DNA of 5,187 nucleotides from Ignavibacteriales bacterium (GTDB taxonomy: Bacteria > Bacteroidota > Ignavibacteria > T3Sed10-11). The stretch lies in the NCBI GenBank assembly GCA_003560935.1, contig PWJF01000135.1, positions 1 to 5,187 of the forward strand, read 5' to 3'. The translations under genes were made by a program, and so were the position numbers. Numbering within the stretch: position 1 is the first letter of the stretch; every line of letters begins with the position of its first letter. Of the stretch, positions 1 to 5,187 are shown piece by piece. A model generated the notes under the pieces. That model made no database searches, was not told the origin of the DNA, and saw nothing but the letters and a program-made list of their open reading frames with translations.

Positions 1-586
1 CGAGATCGAGAAGGCGCATCCGGAAATATTCAACGTGTTGTTACAACTCCTTGACGACGGCAGGTTAACCGACAGTCAGGGTAGAACGGTCAATTTTAAA
101 AACACCATCGTGATCATGACCTCGAACATAGGATCGCATCTGGTACAGGAGCGGATGCGAGAAATGAACGAGGATAACCGCGACGCCATTATGTCGGATC
201 TGCGCTCGCAGTTATTAAAGTTGTTGCGCGATACGATCCGGCCGGAATTTCTTAACCGTATCGACGAGATCGTGCTCTTCCAGCCGCTGACGCAGGATGA
301 GATCATACGGATCGTCGATTTACAGTTACGGTTTGTCGAGAAGATGCTTGCGGACAAGAACATCGGCTTTGCGATAACAGACGGTGCGAAGGAGTGGCTC
401 GGCAAGTTGGGCTACGATCCGTCGTTTGGAGCACGGCCGCTGAAGCGGGTTATACAGAAGCACCTTGTCAACCCGCTCGCGCTCAAGCTGCTTGAAGGCG
501 AATTTACGGATGGCGATACGGTAGAGGTCGATGTGAACGATCGCGGTGTGATAACGTTTACGAAGCGGGTAGAGGCGGTTGCGTGA
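1..586 (+). CDS. clpB: ATP-dependent chaperone ClpB, C-terminal part (5' end outside window)
   Basis: This is the 3' end of an AAA+ disaggregase gene; ClpB is a cytosolic hexamer that threads aggregated proteins through its pore together with DnaK/DnaJ/GrpE (family knowledge). The frame is open from base 2, so the GTG at 35 is an internal valine and not a start. Visible are the end of the second nucleotide-binding domain: the Walker B segment DEIEKAHP type (EIEKAHPEIFN at bases 2-34), the LLQLLDDGRLTDSQGRTV segment, the sensor-1 asparagine in MTSNIGS (about base 130), the arginine-finger motif RPEFLNRIDEIV (about 239-274), and the sensor-2 motif GARPLKR (428-448). The small C-terminal domain follows, ending in a beta-rich stretch GDTVEVDVNDRGVITF. 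The closing region matches ClpB (NPLALKLLEGEF...GD) better than ClpC or ClpA, but the diagnostic middle domain lies outside the window. A hairpin follows the stop codon by 20 bp. Confidence 0.9.
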   Translation, partial: EIEKAHPEIFNVLLQLLDDGRLTDSQGRTVNFKNTIVIMTSNIGSHLVQERMREMNEDNRDAIMSDLRSQLLKLLRDTIRPEFLNRIDEIVLFQPLTQDEIIRIVDLQLRFVEKMLADKNIGFAITDGAKEWLGKLGYDPSFGARPLKRVIQKHLVNPLALKLLEGEFTDGDTVEVDVNDRGVITFTKRVEAVA

Positions 587-606
587 TAGTTTTACCGGGA
601 GATGAG

Positions 607-633
607 CCCGTTAACGACATGGTTAACGGGTTT
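607..633 (+). terminator. Probable Rho-independent terminator of clpB
   Basis: A perfect 9-bp inverted repeat, CCCGTTAAC at 607-615 and GTTAACGGG at 622-630, encloses a 6-base loop and is followed by TTTATCAATTGTTTTATAAT. It starts 20 bp after the clpB stop codon. The first T run is only three bases, so the U tract is weak, but a second T-rich stretch follows. Read on the minus strand there is no T tract after the stem, so the orientation fits clpB. Confidence 0.65.
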
Positions 634-656
634 ATCAATTGTTTTATAATCAATGA

Positions 657-673
657 TCCCGACATAGTCGGGA
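657..673 (-). terminator. Hairpin just after the stop of the minus-strand small gene, possible terminator
   Basis: TCCCGAC (657-663) and GTCGGGA (667-673) form a perfect 7-bp GC-rich stem with a 3-base loop. On the minus strand it begins 3 bases after the stop codon of the 92-residue ORF and is followed by TCATTGATTATAAAAC, which is AT-rich but not a clean U tract. It is well placed to end the minus-strand transcript or protect its 3' end; intrinsic termination is an inference. Confidence 0.5.
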
Positions 674-676
674 GAA

Positions 677-955
677 TTAATCCCCAACCCCCAACTCTTT
701 CTCTTCATTTCCGACCGTTATGATGTCACGACAGCCGGCATAGAATCCTTCTTTATAGGATTCATAGTGTAAATTCTCCCGCTTGATCTCTTCTTCTGTC
801 TTGATGAAGCCTTTATAATAAACGTCTTCGTAGTCGAGTTTTGGGTTCCGGAGCTTTTCTAATAACTCATCAATGTCGTATGTCTTGACCATATTATCGC
901 CGCACCGCTGTCCATCCAGGAAACCTGTTTTATATGATTCTTCGCGTGACTTCAT
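677..955 (-). CDS. Hypothetical 92-residue charged protein with YKxGF repeats
   Basis: I do not recognise this family. The protein is small, soluble in appearance (no signal peptide or membrane segment) and rich in Glu, Lys, Asp and Tyr. It contains an internal repeat: EESYKTGFLDGQR at residues 5-17 and YESYKEGFYAGCR at 64-76, with a looser middle copy YYKGFIKTEEE at 46-56. The outer two copies share ESYK-x-GF-x-x-G-x-R, and their DNA is also similar (about 739-762 versus 918-942), suggesting an internal duplication. That it is a real gene is supported by a strong Shine-Dalgarno, AAGGAGG (complement of 960-966), 4 bases before the ATG, a good promoter at 1027-1055, and a hairpin directly after the stop. 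It is convergent with clpB and divergent from thiI, so it is probably a single-gene transcript. There is no catalytic motif that I can identify; the two cysteines (C18, C75) lie in equivalent places in or next to the outer repeats. Function unknown. Confidence 0.72.
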   Translation of the reverse strand: MKSREESYKTGFLDGQRCGDNMVKTYDIDELLEKLRNPKLDYEDVYYKGFIKTEEEIKRENLHYESYKEGFYAGCRDIITVGNEEKELGVGD

Positions 956-966
956 AACCCCTCCTT
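956..966 (-). promoter_or_regulatory. Strong ribosome binding site of the 92-residue ORF
   Basis: The complement of 960-966 reads AAGGAGG, a full Shine-Dalgarno core, followed by GGTT and then the ATG at 955-953. It fixes the start codon. The spacing of 4 bases is slightly short. Confidence 0.75.
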
Positions 967-1026
967 GGTCATTTGTGGATAGATTGATTCGTGGCTGGCT
1001 CTTTTTCGAGATTGTTCTCTGCTATC

Positions 1027-1055
1027 AATGTATGTTTTTTATAATAGTCTGTCAA
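1027..1055 (-). promoter_or_regulatory. Sigma70-like promoter for the minus-strand small gene
   Basis: On the minus strand the -35 box TTGACA (complement of 1050-1055) is a perfect consensus match. It is separated by exactly 17 bp from TACATT (complement of 1027-1032), which matches the -10 consensus at 4 of 6 positions including the key A2 and T6. Transcription would start near 1020, giving a leader of about 65 bases before the ATG at 955. Prediction from sequence only. Confidence 0.55.
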
Positions 1056-1071
1056 GTTCGTGATTGTGTAC

Positions 1072-1100
1072 CTGATGATGGGTGACGAATAATCTATATT
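1072..1100 (+). promoter_or_regulatory. Tentative promoter for thiI
   Basis: The best + strand -10 candidate near thiI is TATATT at 1095-1100 (5 of 6 consensus), with CTGATG at 1072-1077 as a weak -35 (3 of 6) at 17-bp spacing. The leader would be about 37 bases. An alternative is the perfect TATAAT at 1040-1045, but it has no good -35 at a normal distance and overlaps the spacer of the minus-strand promoter. I cannot decide between them. Confidence 0.3.
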
Positions 1101-1143
1101 CTGCGCTTGCTTTTCAAGGCGTATTTCAATACTTTTTTAGGTT

Positions 1144-2355
1144 ATGCAGAAATCGATTATTGTCATACATTACGGCGAAATTGCCCTAAAAGGAAAAAAC
1201 AGACTCCTTTTCGAAAAGCAACTACACCGGAATATACACGAGGCGCTTCGGGATATAGGATATTCGAAAGACGTGCAGCGCGTTAACGGCAGATTTATTC
1301 TGTCGTTAGGCGATGATGAAATAGGCGATTCGTCGCACGAAATTATTTTGCAACGGCTTCGAGAAATTCCGGGAATCACGTACTTCGGTGTCGGTTTTGA
1401 GGTGGGAAGGAATATCGAAGAAATAGTCGACGGCGTAATTACTTTAAGTAAAGATCTCCCTTCCGGCAGCTTCAAGGTGGATACGCGGCGCTCCGATAAA
1501 GGGTTTCCTTTATCGTCGCCCGAAGTCAACCGGCTCGTCGGTCAGGCGATCGTTGACAGGTTTAATCTGCCGGTCAACCTTAACAATCCGGTTAGTGTTG
1601 TTCGAATCGAAATAGCGTTTAGCGGTGTCTATATCTTCTGTGCGAGGTATCAGGGGATCGGCGGTTTGCCGGTCGGTGCAAGCGGTAAAGTGGTGTCATT
1701 GATTTCGGCGGGATTCGATTCTCCGGTAGCATCCTATCTTATTATGAAGCGGGGCGCGCGGGTATACTTTGCTCACTTTCACAGCTCCCCGTACGTCTCG
1801 CGTAATTCAATCGATCAGGTTCATTCGTTGATCGGACGGTTATCGGATTTTCAGCACGAATCTATCTGCTACATGGTGCCTATTGCCGAAATTCAGAAAA
1901 AGATAATTGCGGCTGCTCCTCCGCAGTACCGGGTATTATTATACCGGCGTGTGATGGTTCGTCTCGCCGAACGTATAGCAGCCCGGCATAAATGCGAAGC
2001 ATTGGTAACCGGCGAAAGCCTCGGACAGGTAGCATCTCAAACACTCAGAAATATGCGCGTTGTCGATGAGAGCGCATCGATGCCGGTACTTCGTCCGTTA
2101 ATCGGTATGGATAAAGAAGAGATAATTTCACTTGCCCGCACGATAGGAACAGAGACGATTTCCGCAGAACCGTATGACGATTGCTGCTCGTTTTTAATGC
2201 CCCGGCAGGTTGAAACATGGGGATCGGTTCGACAGGTACATGAAATCGAATCGAAGATTGATTATACTGAAGAGTATGAACAAGCATTGCATAATGCCGA
2301 GATAGTAGTTGTGGCGAACCGCTATGCAAAAGAAGTAACAAACGATTTTACATAA
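1144..2355 (+). CDS. thiI: tRNA 4-thiouridine synthetase / sulfurtransferase ThiI (short form)
   Basis: ThiI adenylates U8 of tRNA and replaces its oxygen with persulfide sulfur delivered by a cysteine desulfurase, making s4U8, a near-UV sensor; in some bacteria it also supplies sulfur for the thiamine thiazole (family knowledge). The 403 residues show the N-terminal HYGEIALKGKNR motif (9-20), a ferredoxin-like plus THUMP region to about residue 170, then the PP-loop ATPase domain with LISAGFDSPVASY (SAGFDSP at 188-194), TGESLGQVASQTL (from 289), RPLIGMDKEEI and YDDCC with C347/C348 near the end. The DCC cysteine aligns with the conserved catalytic-region cysteine of the family. The length is that of Bacillus-type ThiI; the C-terminal rhodanese domain of the 482-residue E. 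coli enzyme is absent, so the sulfur relay must use another route. An in-frame TAG at 1138 makes ATG 1144 the earliest ATG. The Shine-Dalgarno is poor (AGG, 3 bases upstream). A kinase gene follows after 25 bp, probably in the same transcript. No desulfurase gene is in the window. Confidence 0.94.
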   Translation: MQKSIIVIHYGEIALKGKNRLLFEKQLHRNIHEALRDIGYSKDVQRVNGRFILSLGDDEIGDSSHEIILQRLREIPGITYFGVGFEVGRNIEEIVDGVITLSKDLPSGSFKVDTRRSDKGFPLSSPEVNRLVGQAIVDRFNLPVNLNNPVSVVRIEIAFSGVYIFCARYQGIGGLPVGASGKVVSLISAGFDSPVASYLIMKRGARVYFAHFHSSPYVSRNSIDQVHSLIGRLSDFQHESICYMVPIAEIQKKIIAAAPPQYRVLLYRRVMVRLAERIAARHKCEALVTGESLGQVASQTLRNMRVVDESASMPVLRPLIGMDKEEIISLARTIGTETISAEPYDDCCSFLMPRQVETWGSVRQVHEIESKIDYTEEYEQALHNAEIVVVANRYAKEVTNDFT

Positions 2356-2380
2356 TATTTCGAAACCTCAGAGCTTCCCG

Positions 2381-4639
2381 ATGAAAACTGCCCCGGCCCT
2401 CACAGAAGAGAAGAGAAAAATCTATCAACGATTCGGTATCGTTGAACAATTGCAGGTCGTTGCATCAACGGCGGTTGTCGTTGCTATGATCACTATCGTC
2501 AGCATTAATGTATTCTCCGGACATGAATTAACTTATCTCGATTTATTGACTATTATTACCGTCGGGTTATTCGGTTTTGTGAGCGTATATTTCTCGGTCC
2601 AGTACGGTCGTAAGCTTGAAGAACAGCGACGCGAACTGCTGGCAATTAATACAATCTCCGAAGCGATCTCCAACTCGGTCAGACCTAACATCATTCTGAT
2701 GAACGCGTTAAAAACCGTGCTGAATCTGCTTGATGCCGATTACGGATGGATATATCTCAACTACGGCAACAAACTTTTTCTTGAATATAGCGATGGCACT
2801 AAGACCGATATGGTACAAGCATTCGAGGAATCTCGAAGCTCGCCGCCTAACTGGAAAAAGCCGATTGTCAAATGGGATCGTATGAAGACTGATTCTGCAT
2901 CCATTCCCCCTCCATTACAACGTATCGGTGTCCGGGTTTGGATATCGCAGCCGCTCGAAACCTCGGACGGTTTTGCCGGTGTGTTGATCCTCGCGAGCAA
3001 GGATATCAGGAAGTTCAATGAGAAGCAGATGAACCTGCTCTCGATATTCGTCAGTCAGATCGATGTCGCTCTCGACAATGCACAATTGTTCGAAAAATTG
3101 AACGAATCCAAGCAACTTTACGCGGACCTGTATGAGCACTCACCCGATATGTACCATATTATCGATAAAAACGGGACGATTGTGAGCTGCAATCAGACCG
3201 AGGTCGATGTTCTCGGTTATACAAAAGAAGAGTTGGTCGGCGCCGATATCCGGACGTTGTACCCGAAAGCGGATCATTCCAGGCTGGAGAAAAAGTTGGA
3301 TCGCATTTTCAACCAGGGAGAGAATCTAACCGGTGTTGAAGAGCGTATTCAACGGAAAAACGGAAGTCTGATCGATGTGAGTGTTAATACGTCACTTGTG
3401 TACGAGAACGAGGATCCGGTGAAAGTACGCGTCGTTATGCGGGATATTACCGAAAATAGGATGATGCAGGAAAAACTGCTGCAGGTACAGCGTATTGACA
3501 GTCTCGGCAATCTTGCAGGCGGTATTGCTCATGATTTCAATAATATACTCGTTTCTATTCTCAGTGCGGCATCGATAATGAAGCGGAAGATAAAAGAGAA
3601 TGATCCGTGGTATGAGTATGTCGATATGATCGAGGCGTCGTCACGGAGGGGAGGGGCATTGACACGGCAGTTGTTAACATTTGCCCGCCAAAGCAATGTC
3701 ACGTTCCATCCGGTGGATGTTAATGAAGTGGTGCTTGAAACTATACGGCTTATGGAACGAAGTCTCGATAAGAGCATTTCGATGCATTCGAATCTGTGTA
3801 ATGATTTTGCCGTCGTTGAAGGTGACGAACGACAGTTGCAGCAAGTCCTCATGAATCTTATCCTTAACGCCCGCGATGCCATGCCTGAGGGCGGGAGCAT
3901 CAAGATTTCTACGACCATCGAATCTGTCAATCAGGAACACGTACCCGTACGCCTTGCTTCGTATGGAGATTATGTAGTTATCAGAGTTGAAGATACCGGC
4001 GTCGGTATGGACGGGGAAATACAAAAGAATATTTTTGAACCGTTCTTTACCACAAAAGAAGCAGGGAAAGGAACAGGCCTCGGATTATCGGTCGCCTACG
4101 GTATCGTCAATAAGCATAAAGGATTTATTACTGTTGAAAGTGAGCCGGGCGAAGGGGCGGGATTTATGATATATGTGCCGCAATTCGATCTTGAGCATAG
4201 AAAGCTTGTACTAAAGAAACAGGCAAAAGAAAAGGTCGCAGGCGGTTCGGAACGTATACTAATTATTGAGGACGAAACTCCGGTCGGAAGAATGATCCGG
4301 GATATGCTGACCGATCTCGGTTATAAAATAACGGTGTGTAATTCGGGTGAGCAGGGATTGCGTGAGCTGAGTACCGACGACCGGGACTATGATCTCCTTA
4401 TCCTTGATTTGAACATGCCGAATGTGAGCGGCAGGGAAGTTCTTTACCGGCTTCGTGATTTTAATCCGTCGATTCCGGTGATCATCTCGACGGGATACGG
4501 CGACCAGGTGCTCGATGAACAAAAACTCAGGCCTCATATCCAGGGGTACATACAAAAACCGTATGATGAGTATGAGATGGGCCGCCTTGTGCGCCGGGTC
4601 CTGGATGAACAAAATCAACCAACGGTGAAAAAGGAATAG
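2381..4639 (+). CDS. Membrane-anchored hybrid sensor histidine kinase (2TM-GAF-PAS-HisKA-HATPase-REC)
   Basis: This 752-residue protein should autophosphorylate on histidine and pass the phosphate to its own receiver. Two hydrophobic helices (about 24-45 and 53-74) are joined by only about 7 residues, so there is no extracytoplasmic sensor domain; a charged helix follows (77-86). Next come a GAF domain (about 90-235), a PAS domain (about 247-358, ending in the typical RDIT) and a dimerisation helix with [11 protein letters not shown], where H384 is the phosphoacceptor; HDFNN marks an HPK4-type kinase. The ATPase domain has the N box [10 protein letters not shown] (N496), G1 DTGVGM (D538), F box IFEPFFTT (551-558) and G2 GKGTGLGL (562-569). 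The receiver (about 625-745) has acidic E630/D631, phosphoacceptor D676 in LDLNMP, T704 and K726. All catalytic residues look intact. No HPt or output domain is present, so partners are elsewhere. The start ATG lacks a clear Shine-Dalgarno; 25 bp from thiI suggests cotranscription. What the GAF and PAS domains sense cannot be told from sequence. Confidence 0.93.
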   Translation: MKTAPALTEEKRKIYQRFGIVEQLQVVASTAVVVAMITIVSINVFSGHELTYLDLLTIITVGLFGFVSVYFSVQYGRKLEEQRRELLAINTISEAISNSVRPNIILMNALKTVLNLLDADYGWIYLNYGNKLFLEYSDGTKTDMVQAFEESRSSPPNWKKPIVKWDRMKTDSASIPPPLQRIGVRVWISQPLETSDGFAGVLILASKDIRKFNEKQMNLLSIFVSQIDVALDNAQLFEKLNESKQLYADLYEHSPDMYHIIDKNGTIVSCNQTEVDVLGYTKEELVGADIRTLYPKADHSRLEKKLDRIFNQGENLTGVEERIQRKNGSLIDVSVNTSLVYENEDPVKVRVVMRDITENRMMQEKLLQVQRIDSLGNLAGGIAHDFNNILVSILSAASIMKRKIKENDPWYEYVDMIEASSRRGGALTRQLLTFARQSNVTFHPVDVNEVVLETIRLMERSLDKSISMHSNLCNDFAVVEGDERQLQQVLMNLILNARDAMPEGGSIKISTTIESVNQEHVPVRLASYGDYVVIRVEDTGVGMDGEIQKNIFEPFFTTKEAGKGTGLGLSVAYGIVNKHKGFITVESEPGEGAGFMIYVPQFDLEHRKLVLKKQAKEKVAGGSERILIIEDETPVGRMIRDMLTDLGYKITVCNSGEQGLRELSTDDRDYDLLILDLNMPNVSGREVLYRLRDFNPSIPVIISTGYGDQVLDEQKLRPHIQGYIQKPYDEYEMGRLVRRVLDEQNQPTVKKE

Positions 4640-4656
4640 CAGCAATTAATTAATAA
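4640..4656. other. 17-bp convergent spacer between hybrid kinase and receiver genes
   Basis: The stop codons of the + strand hybrid kinase (TAG, 4637-4639) and the minus-strand receiver (TAG, complement of 4657-4659) are separated by only 17 AT-rich bases containing ATTAATTAAT. There is no GC-rich hairpin or T tract in the spacer, so neither transcript has a visible intrinsic terminator here and the 3' ends may overlap. Confidence 0.6.
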
Positions 4657-5139
4657 CTATATCGTATTCCTTAACCGTGCGTATAACGTATCCTGATCAA
4701 GTACCGGCAGATACTCATTGTAATCCAATCCTTCCTCAAGTATGTACTCGGTTAAAAGAACACGTGACTTATTTATCAGGTCGTGAGTTTCCCATGGCTT
4801 GCCGATATAACTGTCGATCTTCGCTTTGTTGATCGCTTCGATGGTGTCTTCATGCGTTGCCAGACCGGTGAGGAGAAGTTTTTTTGTTTTCGGAAAACGT
4901 ATGTCATTGTTTACCTCGCTTAAAAATTCAACGCCGCTCTTGCCGGGCATTACGTGATCGCAAATGATTACCGCCACATGTTCTCCCGCGGCGTCGATCT
5001 CATCAAGGACTTTCGCTGCCTCATCACCCGATTCGCAGTAATACAGCTTTGTATATTCGCGAAAGAATTGCAGTTCTTTTTTAAGCGTTGCAAGAATATC
5101 CCGCTGATCATCAACACATACTATATTCGGTTTAGCCAT
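4657..5139 (-). CDS. Stand-alone response-regulator receiver protein with KPW motif
   Basis: A 160-residue cytosolic receiver (REC) protein without an output domain. Key residues are intact: acidic pair D10/D11 in VCVDDQ, phosphoacceptor D61 in IICDHVMPGKSG, T91 in LLLTGLA and K114 in GKPWE. The run LTGLATHEDTIEAINKAKID followed by YIGKPW resembles receivers that elsewhere are fused to HD-GYP, thioredoxin-reductase-like or other effector domains; here the protein ends about 45 residues after KPW, with a helical and then non-helical tail (about 120-160) that is too short for a known output domain. It may act as a diffusible phosphate carrier or bind a target by protein contact (inference). The start is supported by AGGAG (complement of 5146-5150), 6 bases upstream. 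Its first 8 bases overlap the end of an upstream minus-strand frame that looks like a kinase C-terminus, so it is probably translated in coupling with it. It converges on the hybrid kinase gene with 17 bp between stops. Confidence 0.9.
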   Translation of the reverse strand: MAKPNIVCVDDQRDILATLKKELQFFREYTKLYYCESGDEAAKVLDEIDAAGEHVAVIICDHVMPGKSGVEFLSEVNNDIRFPKTKKLLLTGLATHEDTIEAINKAKIDSYIGKPWETHDLINKSRVLLTEYILEEGLDYNEYLPVLDQDTLYARLRNTI

Positions 5140-5187
5140 TGGTTACTCCTGTAGGAATTGTAATTGTAAAAACAGTATTACCGGGCC
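5132..5187 (-). CDS. Probable histidine kinase, last 17 full codons (5' part outside window)
   Basis: Read on the minus strand from the window edge, one frame gives PGNTVFTITIPTGVTNG and then TAA (complement of 5132-5134). The GNTVFTITIP pattern is the typical closing beta strand of HATPase_c domains in sensor kinases (usually G-x-x-F-x-I-x-L/I-P), a few residues before the C-terminus. The frame ends 8 bp inside the receiver gene: the sequence ATGGCTAA holds both the receiver start and this stop, an arrangement common for translationally coupled kinase/receiver pairs. The receiver's Shine-Dalgarno lies within this frame. The fragment is very short, so the assignment rests on the C-terminal signature plus the context; the rest of the gene is not in the window. 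Confidence 0.62.
   Translation of the reverse strand, partial: PGNTVFTITIPTGVTNG
5145..5150 (-). promoter_or_regulatory. Ribosome binding site of the receiver gene
   Basis: The complement reads AGGAGT, ending 5 bases before the ATG at 5139-5137 (AGGAG core with 6-base spacing). It sits inside the last codons of the upstream kinase frame, which fits reinitiation or coupled translation, and supports the chosen start. Confidence 0.65.

Noticed and set aside
35..37. GTG as a start codon for the first gene
   Set aside because: The same frame stays open to base 2 and encodes the conserved Walker B region of ClpB, so GTG is an internal valine.
76..405. Minus-strand open frame of 109 codons opposite clpB
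   Set aside because: It is antisense to the conserved AAA+ domain and its Ser/Arg-rich translation has no recognisable feature.
873..1085. 70-codon + strand open frame across the divergent promoter region
   Set aside because: It overlaps the better-supported minus-strand small gene and its promoter, has no ribosome binding site and the translation resembles no protein family.
1060..1100. ACCTGATGATGGGTGACGAATAA ahead of thiI, slightly like part of a TPP riboswitch
   Set aside because: The required CTGAGA element is absent upstream, the ACCTGATC..GGATAATGCC core is not matched, and the space is too short for the full aptamer.
3529..4024. Two long minus-strand open frames opposite the kinase HisKA/HATPase region
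   Set aside because: They are antisense to a gene with intact catalytic motifs and have low-complexity, Ser/Arg/Ile-rich translations typical of shadow frames.
4640..4656. ATTAATTAAT palindrome as terminator or operator
   Set aside because: It is short, purely AT and without a GC stem or T tract; such palindromes are expected by chance in AT-rich spacers.
4954..5154. 66-codon + strand open frame opposite the receiver gene
   Set aside because: It is antisense to the conserved receiver motifs, ends inside the overlapped kinase frame and has no ribosome binding site.

Overview
The window (5187 bp, mixed base composition, no long gene-free stretch) looks like ordinary bacterial chromosome. I cannot name the lineage. 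The short ThiI without a rhodanese domain, a ClpB, an HDFNN-type hybrid histidine kinase and a stand-alone receiver with a KPW motif are compatible with an uncultured or environmental bacterium; any phylum call would be a guess. I see no rRNA, tRNA, CRISPR array, insertion sequence or phage gene.

Layout, left to right. (1) The 3' end of a ClpB disaggregase gene on the + strand, stopping at 586. (2) A 90-bp convergent spacer (587-676) with two perfect hairpins, one placed as terminator for clpB and one for the gene arriving from the other side. (3) A small minus-strand gene (677-955) for an unrecognised 92-residue, charged, repeat-containing protein, with a strong Shine-Dalgarno and a good sigma70-like promoter at 1027-1055. 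(4) A 188-bp divergent intergenic region. (5) thiI (1144-2355), the 4-thiouridine tRNA sulfurtransferase. (6) After 25 bp, a 752-residue membrane-anchored hybrid sensor kinase (2381-4639) with order TM-TM-GAF-PAS-HisKA-HATPase-REC. (7) After only 17 bp, arriving from the opposite strand, a stand-alone receiver protein (4657-5139) whose start overlaps by 8 bp the end of a further minus-strand reading frame. That frame's last 17 residues look like the C-terminus of a histidine kinase ATPase domain.

How the genes fit together: the right half holds two signalling units that meet tail to tail, a hybrid kinase on the + strand and a probable kinase/receiver pair on the minus strand. None of the visible parts has a DNA-binding or enzymatic output domain, and no HPt domain is visible, so any phosphorelay must be completed by proteins encoded elsewhere. 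clpB and thiI are housekeeping genes (protein disaggregation; tRNA s4U8 and possibly thiamine thiazole synthesis) with no evident functional tie to the signalling genes. I found no convincing undescribed multi-gene system. The most original items are the small repeat protein and the recognised kinase C-terminus coupled to the receiver gene.
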